DNA of 39,400 bases from a virus. Below are positions 15,169 through 21,450 of the stretch, in pieces. The notes under the pieces were generated by a model. That model was not told the DNA's origin and ran no database searches. It saw nothing but the letters and a program-made list of their open reading frames with translations. The translations under genes were made by a program, and so were the position numbers. How positions within the stretch are numbered: position 1 is the first letter of the stretch; the number at the start of each line of letters is the position of its first letter. Location of the stretch: the IMG/VR virus record IMGVR_UViG_3300025322_000969, positions 1 through 39,400 of that record. The stretch is one strand, 5' to 3'.

Positions 15169-15989
15169 GTAATATAAGTATTTTTGCTAAACCGCCATTT
15201 GAAATGAAACATTTACAAAGAGTATCGTCTATAATTCGTGGCGAGCAAATTGCAGCCTATATGTTAAATTGTCGTCTTAATCCTACAAGTGGTTACGAAG
15301 ATGATACCTGTATCTATGTTAAGCCCCATATCAGGCCAGGTACAGATTATAAGTTTGAAAAACATTCCTATGTAGATGTGCATGATGGGTTTGAGTTAAG
15401 ACATACACTTAGAAAGTATCCTGAAGTAGGAGCTATTGCTATATCAGATCATAGTGCTTACGTTTTGGGGCAGTATGTAAAGAATAAAATTGTTATAATC
15501 CCCCATCATCATTGTAATTTTGAGAGAACTACAAGAGTGAGAGATAAGATAAGAAAGGTAGGAATTACAGGATCTGCTCAAGCTTTTCCATTTGTTCCTG
15601 ATGTAATAAAAGAAGGATTGAAAAAAAGAGACATTTTATACGAGGAATATTCTAATTTCTATCCTAGATTATCGGTTGCCAGATTTCACTATAGTTTAGA
15701 TATTCATTTAGTATGGCGACCTTGGAAGAAAGGACTATCCTCTCCTTTGAAAGTTACTAACGCTATGGCGTTTGGTGTCCCTACGATTGCTTTAGATTTA
15801 GATGAGCCTTCATATAAAGAAGTTGAGGGTTGTTATATTGGAGTTAAGACACCGGAAGAATGGTTAGAAAAATTGGATGAATTAATTGCAAATTCAAAAA
15901 TGTATCAAGATATGTCTAAGTTTTGTCTTGAAAAAGTAGAGCGTTATCATATAAGCGAGATAGCAAAGTTATATAAGGAGTTACTATGA
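15165..15989 (+). CDS. GT-B-like glycosyltransferase
   Basis: This 274-residue protein has a C-terminal half that carries the donor-binding pattern of GT4/GT1 enzymes: Pro-Leu-Lys-Val-x-Asn-Ala-Met-Ala-Phe-Gly-Val-Pro-Thr-Ile-Ala (residues about 195-211) followed by the acidic Asp-Glu-Pro. The N-terminal half is short, so it is below the usual length of about 350. Its fold differs from the three GT-A enzymes, so it probably adds a different sugar or linkage. It overlaps both neighbours by 4 bases. Confidence 0.7.
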   Translation: MSNISIFAKPPFEMKHLQRVSSIIRGEQIAAYMLNCRLNPTSGYEDDTCIYVKPHIRPGTDYKFEKHSYVDVHDGFELRHTLRKYPEVGAIAISDHSAYVLGQYVKNKIVIIPHHHCNFERTTRVRDKIRKVGITGSAQAFPFVPDVIKEGLKKRDILYEEYSNFYPRLSVARFHYSLDIHLVWRPWKKGLSSPLKVTNAMAFGVPTIALDLDEPSYKEVEGCYIGVKTPEEWLEKLDELIANSKMYQDMSKFCLEKVERYHISEIAKLYKELL

Positions 15990-16384
15990 TTGGAATTGTA
16001 ACTGGAAGTTTTGACCTTCTTCATGCTGGTCACATAAATTTACTTAGAAAAGCTAAGCAGAAATGCGATCACTTAATTGTGGGACTTCATGTAGATCCTA
16101 GTATAGAAAGACCGGATAAAAATAAACCTATTGAAAGCCTTCTAGAGCGTCAAATAAAACTTAAGGCTTGTAACTATGTGGATCAGGTTATTGTTTATGA
16201 AACTGAAGCCGATCTATCAATTATATTTAAGTATCTTAAAATTGATATAAGATTTTTAGGTACAGACGCTAAAGATGGCAGGGTAATTACTGATGAGGGT
16301 GCTATCCCAATCGAATATCTCGAATCTTTGCCTATTCATACTTCAGAACTTAGGGGAAGGATCAAAAATGACAACTCAAAATGA
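15986..16384 (+). CDS. cytidylyltransferase-type nucleotidyltransferase (TagD-like)
   Basis: This 132-residue protein has the nucleotidyltransferase signature His13-x-Gly-His16 in an N-terminal Gly-Ser-Phe-Asp context, and a C-terminal Thr-Ser-Glu-Leu-Arg in the place of the family's Ser-Thr-Thr-x-Ile motif. Length and motif spacing match glycerol-3-phosphate cytidylyltransferase (TagD), which makes CDP-glycerol; other substrates (ribitol, ethanolamine or sugar phosphates) are possible. It supplies an activated alcohol or sugar for the glycan. It overlaps the previous gene by ATGA and the next by 17 bases. Confidence 0.8.
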   Translation: MIGIVTGSFDLLHAGHINLLRKAKQKCDHLIVGLHVDPSIERPDKNKPIESLLERQIKLKACNYVDQVIVYETEADLSIIFKYLKIDIRFLGTDAKDGRVITDEGAIPIEYLESLPIHTSELRGRIKNDNSK

Positions 16385-16604
16385 TCCTGCAACAGCAATT
16401 AAAGTTAGAAGATCTAAACAGTTTAAGTTAAAAGCTAGAACAAATAAAAACTTGCAGGTTATTCATATAAAAGACTTTGGTTTTATTCCTGAAACTCTTA
16501 TCTTTGAAAGAATAAATCAAAATTGGTTTGCTATAAGCGCTATTTTAACTCCTGAAGAGATTAAGAAAGAAGAGGAATTAGTTAAGGAGGAGAAAAAGAA
16601 ATAA
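16368..16604 (+). CDS. small basic hypothetical protein in glycan operon
   Basis: This 78-residue protein is rich in Lys, with a possible small beta region (residues about 15-60) and a charged helical tail. It starts at ATG 16368 behind an AGGGGAAGG purine tract; an in-frame earlier start at 16293 would lie inside the cytidylyltransferase gene and is less likely. Its last codons contain the AGGAGG that serves the next gene, and its TAA overlaps that gene's apparent AUA start. No family is recognised. Confidence 0.55.
   Translation: MTTQNDPATAIKVRRSKQFKLKARTNKNLQVIHIKDFGFIPETLIFERINQNWFAISAILTPEEIKKEEELVKEEKKK
16585..16603 (+). promoter_or_regulatory. strong SD placed on an AUA codon (site 1)
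   Basis: AGGAGGAG (16585-16592) lies 8 bases before ATA at 16601-16603, which overlaps the previous TAA stop as ATAA. The frame from this ATA encodes the missing Rossmann glycine motif of the epimerase-like protein, so it is the apparent start. ATT at 16604 is a less likely alternative. Confidence 0.6.
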
Positions 16605-17098
16605 TTATCGGAAACGGAGACATCGGCACTATATTAAAAGAAGCTATGCGTCCGGCAGACGAGGGCTATATTTTCTTTGCCTCAGGAGTTTCAAATAGCC
16701 AGGAAACAAGGGAAGATGAATATAATAGGGAGTATTTACTGCTTATGGAGCAGGATAGGTCAAAGCATCTAGTTTATTTTAGCTCTTTGGCGGTTTTCTA
16801 TTCGGATACACGCTATACTAAGCATAAAAGACTAATGGAGGCTTGGATTAAAAAAGAGTTTCCCAAATATACTATAGTCAGGTTGGGGAATATTACATGG
16901 GGAACTAACCCTCATACACTTATCAATTACTTAAAAGCCCATCCAGAAGCGGAAATACAAGACGTTTACCGCTATATTATTGATAAAGATGATTTTTTGC
17001 ATGTTATCGAGCTTATTCCTGACTGGTCATGTGAACTATCTATCTTTGGTCGTAGAATGAAAGTTAAAGAAGTGGTAAAGGAGTATTGTAATGGATAA
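16601..17098 (+). CDS. NAD-dependent epimerase-like protein with apparent AUA start
   Basis: This is a 165-residue short extended-SDR relative. From the ATA at 16601 the N-terminus reads Ile-Ile-Gly-Asn-Gly-Asp-Ile-Gly, the expected NAD-binding glycine motif, which is lost if the first ATG (16646) is used. Ser-Ser (residues about 63-64) and Tyr-x3-Lys (about 74-78) form the catalytic core. It is half the usual length, so substrate-binding parts are reduced. It could be a sugar-nucleotide reductase or epimerase. It overlaps the phosphatase-like gene by 8 bases. Confidence 0.68.
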   Translation: MIIGNGDIGTILKEAMRPADEGYIFFASGVSNSQETREDEYNREYLLLMEQDRSKHLVYFSSLAVFYSDTRYTKHKRLMEAWIKKEFPKYTIVRLGNITWGTNPHTLINYLKAHPEAEIQDVYRYIIDKDDFLHVIELIPDWSCELSIFGRRMKVKEVVKEYCNG

Positions 17099-17411
17099 AT
17101 CAATAAAAATACTTTGTGTCTGCCAGCATGGTTACTGTAGGAGTGTAGGGACAAGATATTGCCTTAATAAACGTGGCTATAATAATGTGATTGCTATTGG
17201 ATGGCGCAATACTTCTCTTGAAACTTTAAAGATGCTTTCCGATTGGGCAGATATAATCTTAGTAGCTAAACCCTATCATGCTGATTATCTTCCAAGTGGA
17301 AAAGAGAAAGTAAATAACAAATTTACCATAGGAGAAGATAATTGGCTTAATCCTATGAATAAAGAGTTACACGAAATCGTAGATAAACAATTGGAGTTAA
17401 TAAAATTATGA
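17091..17411 (+). CDS. low-molecular-weight protein tyrosine phosphatase-like protein
   Basis: This 106-residue protein has an N-terminal P-loop Cys11-x5-Arg17-Ser18 (CQHGYCRS), the LMW-PTP/arsenate reductase signature, directly after a beta strand. The usual Asp-Pro general-acid loop near the C-terminus is not obvious (an Asn-Pro occurs instead), and the protein is shorter than the usual 140-150 residues. In capsule operons such enzymes dephosphorylate tyrosine kinases that control chain synthesis; here it may have a different phosphate substrate. It overlaps the next gene by ATGA. Confidence 0.65.
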   Translation: MDKSIKILCVCQHGYCRSVGTRYCLNKRGYNNVIAIGWRNTSLETLKMLSDWADIILVAKPYHADYLPSGKEKVNNKFTIGEDNWLNPMNKELHEIVDKQLELIKL

Positions 17412-18166
17412 AAACTGGCTGCGTGGGTTTTGGCTGGGTTGGTAAAAGTATGAAACAACTATTTCCAGAAGCTGTAGTATACGACCCTGCTTTAAATATG
17501 GGAACTAAAGAAGAAATTAATAAAGTAGATATTTGTTTTATTGCAGTGCCAACTCCTAATATTGGTGAGAGTAAACTTGATACTTCAATAGTCGAAGAAG
17601 TGATTAAATGGTGTGAATGTCCACTTCTTGTTATTAGGTCAACAGTAAATCCTGGGGATTGTGATAGATGGATAAAAGAAACAAAAAAAAACATTTTAAT
17701 GCAACCGGAATATTTGGGCGAGTCTCCTGCTCATCCAATGCTTGACCCTAAAATTAGACCCTTTTTGATAATTGGCGGATTACCTTTTGCAAGGTACAAA
17801 CTTATTCAACTTTATCAAACAGTTTATAACGCCAATATTACAATTCGGGAAGTGACTAATTTAGAGGCAGAAGTTATTAAACTTTCGGAAAATAGGGCAA
17901 TTGCTTTTAAAGTAGCCCAATGTCAGGAACTTTATGATATATGTGAAAAAGCAGGAGTTAATTACAATACTATTCGAGAAGCGGTTTATGGTGATGATCC
18001 TCGATTTAATCTTTGGTGGACTTTTGTCTATCCAGATAAAAGAGGATTTAATTCAAAGTGTATTCCCAAAGATGTGTATGCTTGGTGTGCTTGGGCTGAA
18101 AGTCTAGGTTATGAACCGAAAATTACCAGAGCCATACTTGAGAAGAATAAGGATTGGATAAAGTAA
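17408..18166 (+). CDS. UDP-glucose/GDP-mannose dehydrogenase family, catalytic residues intact
   Basis: This 252-residue protein has an NAD motif Gly-Phe-Gly-Trp-Val-Gly (7-12), a central helix with Glu-Ala-Glu-Val-Ile-Lys158-Leu-Ser-Glu-Asn162, and a catalytic loop Ser-Lys-Cys218-Ile-Pro-Lys221-Asp222. These residues are those used to oxidise a nucleotide sugar C6 to a uronic acid. The C-terminal nucleotide-binding domain is missing, so it is shorter than the usual 390-450. It contrasts with the paralogue at 9704, which has lost the Cys. Its TAA abuts the structured element at 18167. Confidence 0.82.
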   Translation: MKTGCVGFGWVGKSMKQLFPEAVVYDPALNMGTKEEINKVDICFIAVPTPNIGESKLDTSIVEEVIKWCECPLLVIRSTVNPGDCDRWIKETKKNILMQPEYLGESPAHPMLDPKIRPFLIIGGLPFARYKLIQLYQTVYNANITIREVTNLEAEVIKLSENRAIAFKVAQCQELYDICEKAGVNYNTIREAVYGDDPRFNLWWTFVYPDKRGFNSKCIPKDVYAWCAWAESLGYEPKITRAILEKNKDWIK

Positions 18167-18213
18167 GCTAGCGCATAATTCGCAGGGCCGTCGCTAGCGC
18201 CCTGCGAATTATG
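18167..18213 (+). promoter_or_regulatory. interleaved stem element, copy 2, covering a start codon
   Basis: GCTAGCG (18167-18173), a 14-base arm (18174-18187), a 4-base gap, CGCTAGC (18192-18198), one G, then the complementary arm (18200-18213). The 14-bp stem is perfect, and the ATG of the next gene (18211-18213) is the last three bases of the 3' arm. Against copy 1, six pairs differ by compensating changes on both strands while the GCTAGCG boxes and the GGG/CCC loop-end pairs are fixed. There is no Shine-Dalgarno site. The upstream stop codon (18164-18166) touches the first box. Confidence 0.8.
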
Positions 18214-19842
18214 ACAGATTTAAGTATTTGCATACCTAGTCGCAACGAGGAATTTCTAGGTAGGACAATACAAGATTTACTTGAGCATACAAGTGATAAG
18301 ACAGAAATTATAGCCATTTTAGATGGTTGGCTACCCAACCCCCCCTTGCCAACAAGCCCTAGAGTAACAGTAATTTATAATCCTGTTTCTGTTGGACAAC
18401 GTGCAGGAGTAAACCAAGCTGCAAAAATAGCCAAAGGTAAATATATCCTTAAACTGGATGCTCATTGTGCAGTAGATCAGGACTTTGATTTAAAGATGAT
18501 TAAAGCAATGGAAGAATTGGGTGAAAATACAACACTTATTCCCTTAATGAAGAATATGCACATTTTTGATTGGGTGTGTGAGGAGGGTCACAGACGTTAC
18601 CAAAGCCCTTCAGGGGTATGTGAAACGTGTGGTAAGCCTACTACCAAAGATATTGTATGGATTGCTAAGAAAAGCCCTAACACTTTTACTTTTAGAATTG
18701 ATAAAACAATGCACTTTCAGTATTTCTCGGAGCTTGCTAAACGTCCAGAGAATATTGCAGGTGCTTTGAAGTTAGATGGTACTAGAGATACTAACTATCG
18801 TGAGACTATGAGTATCCAGGGTTCGTGCTTCATGATTACTAGAGAAAAGTACTTTGAATTGGATATTTGCAGCGAGGATTTTAACTCATGGGGGCAACAA
18901 GGCTGTGAAGTTGCGATGAAAACCTGGCTCTCAGGAGGACAAGTAATTGCTAATTTATATACCTGGCACGCGCATACCTTCAGAACAAGAGGGGGTGATT
19001 TTGGCTTCCCTTACTCCAACCCACAAGATAAAGTTAATGAGAACAGAGAACTATCAAGAGAGTTATTCCAAAGAGATAAATGGCCTAAAGCTACCCGTAA
19101 ATTCCAGTGGATACTGGATAAATTTAATCCGCCAGACTGGGGAGTAAGCAAGGGTATGATTTATTATACCCATAATCAGTTGACTGAAGCGATTGCTAAA
19201 CCAGTTAGAGATAACCTTTTAAAAATAAGCCAGGACAAGAAAATAAACATAACTTCAGCCTCACTTAAAAAGATGGATTTTGGGGTTAAAAATGTACGAT
19301 TCCCTTCACTTAAAAAAAGTTACTATGCCATGCACAAACAAATCTTAGGGGCATTGGAGAATAGTAGGGATGATTGGATATTCTTTACCGAGCATGACGT
19401 GTTGTATCATCTCTCACACTTTGATTTTGAGCCTAAGGATAAAGAAACTTTCTACTATAATCAAAATATTTGGTACTTACGGGAAGATGGACACGCTCTG
19501 CATTATGACGTTAATCAATTATCAGGACTTTGTGTTTGGAGGGAAACTGCAATTACTCACTTTAGAGAAAAGTTAGCAAGAATAGAAAAAGAGGGATTTT
19601 CACGGAATATGGGTTTTGAACCTTTCACTCATAATAGAGTCCAATGGGATAAGACATTTAAGATGGAAACTTGGAAATCAGAAGCACCAAATGTAGATAT
19701 ACGTTTCAAACAAAATAGTACTGGTATGAGGTGGAAAAAAGAAGAATATAGAAATCAACAGTTACTTATAAATTGGCAAGAAACAGACGACTCAATAGAT
19801 GGTTGGGGTAAGACTCAAGACCTCGTAAAAACACTTCAATAA
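18211..19842 (+). CDS. large bidomain GT-A glycosyltransferase with DAH motif (3)
   Basis: This 543-residue protein has an N-terminal GT-A domain (1-about 300) with IPSRNE (8-13), DAHC (83-86), a Cys123/His127/Cys137/Cys140 zinc-ribbon-like insertion, a Gln-Gly-Ser-Cys acceptor motif and Trp-Gly-Gln-Gln-Gly-Cys-Glu. This last pattern is close to the Trp-Gly-x-Glu-Asn-x-Glu of GT27 polypeptide GalNAc transferases. The C-terminal domain (about 315-543) has Phe-Thr-Glu-His-Asp, which could be a second metal-binding GT-A site. The start codon is within the structured element. It is the last gene of the glycan operon and the best candidate for a protein-glycosylating enzyme here. Confidence 0.82.
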   Translation: MTDLSICIPSRNEEFLGRTIQDLLEHTSDKTEIIAILDGWLPNPPLPTSPRVTVIYNPVSVGQRAGVNQAAKIAKGKYILKLDAHCAVDQDFDLKMIKAMEELGENTTLIPLMKNMHIFDWVCEEGHRRYQSPSGVCETCGKPTTKDIVWIAKKSPNTFTFRIDKTMHFQYFSELAKRPENIAGALKLDGTRDTNYRETMSIQGSCFMITREKYFELDICSEDFNSWGQQGCEVAMKTWLSGGQVIANLYTWHAHTFRTRGGDFGFPYSNPQDKVNENRELSRELFQRDKWPKATRKFQWILDKFNPPDWGVSKGMIYYTHNQLTEAIAKPVRDNLLKISQDKKINITSASLKKMDFGVKNVRFPSLKKSYYAMHKQILGALENSRDDWIFFTEHDVLYHLSHFDFEPKDKETFYYNQNIWYLREDGHALHYDVNQLSGLCVWRETAITHFREKLARIEKEGFSRNMGFEPFTHNRVQWDKTFKMETWKSEAPNVDIRFKQNSTGMRWKKEEYRNQQLLINWQETDDSIDGWGKTQDLVKTLQ

Positions 19843-19878
19843 TTGCCATAAAATAAAAACATAATTTAATCTTTTGAT
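19843..19878 (+). promoter_or_regulatory. leaderless-type promoter for LamG serine-rich gene
   Basis: TTGCCA (19843-19848), a 16-base A-rich spacer, TTTAAT (19865-19870), C, then 7 bases to the ATG at 19879. The TAA of the glycosyltransferase gene immediately precedes the -35. There is no Shine-Dalgarno site. Confidence 0.65.
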
Positions 19879-21111
19879 ATGGCACTAACAGATAATCTAG
19901 TATCATATTGGAAATTAGAGGAAGCCAGCGGGACACGGATCGATGAACTTGCTACTAATGATTTAACTCCAACTGCCACTCCTGGTAATGCAATAGGGAA
20001 AATTGATAATGCTGTAGCTTTAGCTTCTGCCAGTTCACAATTCCTGTCTAAGGTCGATAATGCCTCACTTGATTTTACCACTGCTTTTTCCTGGCAGTCT
20101 TGGGTTTACCTGACTGATTTTGCAGACAATAATACAGTATCTTCCAAATGGAATTATCAGACTGATGGTAGTTGGGCTACACAAGTAAGAGCTGATTTTA
20201 AAATCCAAACCTTTATTGCTGCTACTGTTGATGACGCTGGAGTAAATTATGGTATAGGAGATACAATTTTTTCAACTGCGACTTGGTATCATATTGTCGT
20301 AGTTTATGATGGTACTTTAGCGGCTGCTGACCGTTTAAAAATCTATGTAAATGGTGATCCGGAAACCCTTTCTATCACTGGTACTATTCCCGCTTCCTTA
20401 TTAAATTCAGCTGCTTCATTAAACGTTGGTTTTTGGAATGGATTAAATAGATACATGAATGGACGGATTGATGAATCAGCAGTCTGGAGTAGGGCTTTAA
20501 GTTCTACTGAAGTAACAAGTTTATATAATGGAGGATCTGGTTCCCACTATCCTTTTATTGGTAGTGCTTCAGCATCAGCATCTACTAGCGCTTCGGAGAG
20601 TAAAAGTGCAAGCGCCAGTAGTTCCGCATCAGTTTCAGCTAGCGAATCAAAATCATTATCTCCTTCAGCTAGTCAATCTCCTTCGGCTAGTGAATCTAAA
20701 TCAGCGTCAAAGTCAGAGTCTAAGTCTAGTAGTGCCTCAGAGTCAGCTTCAGAATCTAAATCTCTAAGCCCATCAGCTTCAGAATCTAAATCAGAGTCAG
20801 CTTCTTTAAGCCCTTCTGCTTCCGTCTCTGCCTCTGAATCAAAATCGTTAAGCCCCTCTGCCTCTGGTTCAGCTTCGGAATCAAAATCAGCTTCAGCCAG
20901 TGAATCAAAGTCACAAAGCCCTTCTGCGAGCGGAAGTGCGTCTCAAAGCCCCTCTGCAAGTGCCTCAAGATCTGCCTCAGCTTCTTTAAGTCCTAGTGCT
21001 TCTGCAAGTGCCAGTCCCTCCGCCTCCGTATCTCCTTCCCCTGCTGAATATACAAACAAATATTCAACAGTCGGCAATATCTATACGGATAAATATACAA
21101 GTACACTTTAA
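19879..21111 (+). CDS. LamG-domain serine-rich repeat virion protein 2
   Basis: This 410-residue protein has residues 1-about 225 as a concanavalin A/LamG-type beta-sandwich (opening Leu-Val-Ser-Tyr-Trp-Lys-Leu-Glu, middle Trp-Tyr-His-Ile-Val-Val-Val-Tyr, end Asp-Glu-x-x-Val-Trp-x-Arg-Ala-Leu), a fold used to bind glycans. Residues about 229-388 are alternating serine repeat. The last about 20 residues carry two Tyr-x-(Asn/Asp)-Lys-Tyr motifs also found at the end of the 26552 protein. It is probably a tail or head fibre with a sugar-binding domain on a serine stalk. It is read from its own leaderless-type promoter. Confidence 0.85.
   Translation: MALTDNLVSYWKLEEASGTRIDELATNDLTPTATPGNAIGKIDNAVALASASSQFLSKVDNASLDFTTAFSWQSWVYLTDFADNNTVSSKWNYQTDGSWATQVRADFKIQTFIAATVDDAGVNYGIGDTIFSTATWYHIVVVYDGTLAAADRLKIYVNGDPETLSITGTIPASLLNSAASLNVGFWNGLNRYMNGRIDESAVWSRALSSTEVTSLYNGGSGSHYPFIGSASASASTSASESKSASASSSASVSASESKSLSPSASQSPSASESKSASKSESKSSSASESASESKSLSPSASESKSESASLSPSASVSASESKSLSPSASGSASESKSASASESKSQSPSASGSASQSPSASASRSASASLSPSASASASPSASVSPSPAEYTNKYSTVGNIYTDKYTSTL
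20563..21042 (+). repeat. (Ser-X)n coding repeat, tract 2
   Basis: About 160 codons of alternating serine, with X dominated by Ala, Glu, Lys, Pro and Leu. Serine codons are mixed. Confidence 0.9.
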
Positions 21112-21114
21112 ATT

Positions 21115-21450
21115 ATGGCAACAATTAAACTAACCAAAGTAGACATTGGGCCGACTAGATATATTGTTTATCAAGACGGTATACCCTCAGAAGTTACATC
21201 AGAGGTTTTTATGGTTGTTGATATAGACGGAAAAGTAATCTACAACTATGATACTTGGAGTAAACAAATAGGTTTCGCTACACCCTCAAAAGCACTGTCA
21301 GACAAACAGTACGCTACTCAAGCTAACGGCTATCATTGGGTAAAAATTCCAGGCTATGCCGTAATCAAAATCCCACCTGAACATATCACTAACAATACCC
21401 TTAACCAAGCAGGGATAGACTATATAAAGATTTGGGCGGGGGAGGGATAA
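21115..21450 (+). CDS. small hypothetical protein between fibre genes
   Basis: This 111-residue mixed alpha/beta protein of unknown function has no signal peptide or known motif. It starts 3 bases after the LamG fibre stop, and its TAA overlaps the next gene's ATG (TAATG), so it is in the same operon. Its Gly-rich end encodes a G-run that acts as the Shine-Dalgarno site for the next gene. A fibre-chaperone or connector role is possible, without evidence beyond position. Confidence 0.6.
   Translation: MATIKLTKVDIGPTRYIVYQDGIPSEVTSEVFMVVDIDGKVIYNYDTWSKQIGFATPSKALSDKQYATQANGYHWVKIPGYAVIKIPPEHITNNTLNQAGIDYIKIWAGEG

Noticed and set aside
18167-18213. Classic H-type pseudoknot using all pairs, or an integron attC site
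   Set aside because: With no loop bases between the first box and the 14-bp arm, all pairs cannot form at once; the core lacks attC boxes and no integrase is near.
18167-18213. JUMPstart/ops (RfaH) element before a polysaccharide gene
   Set aside because: The sequence lacks the GGCGGTAG ops core; only a loose similarity of GCTAGCG exists.
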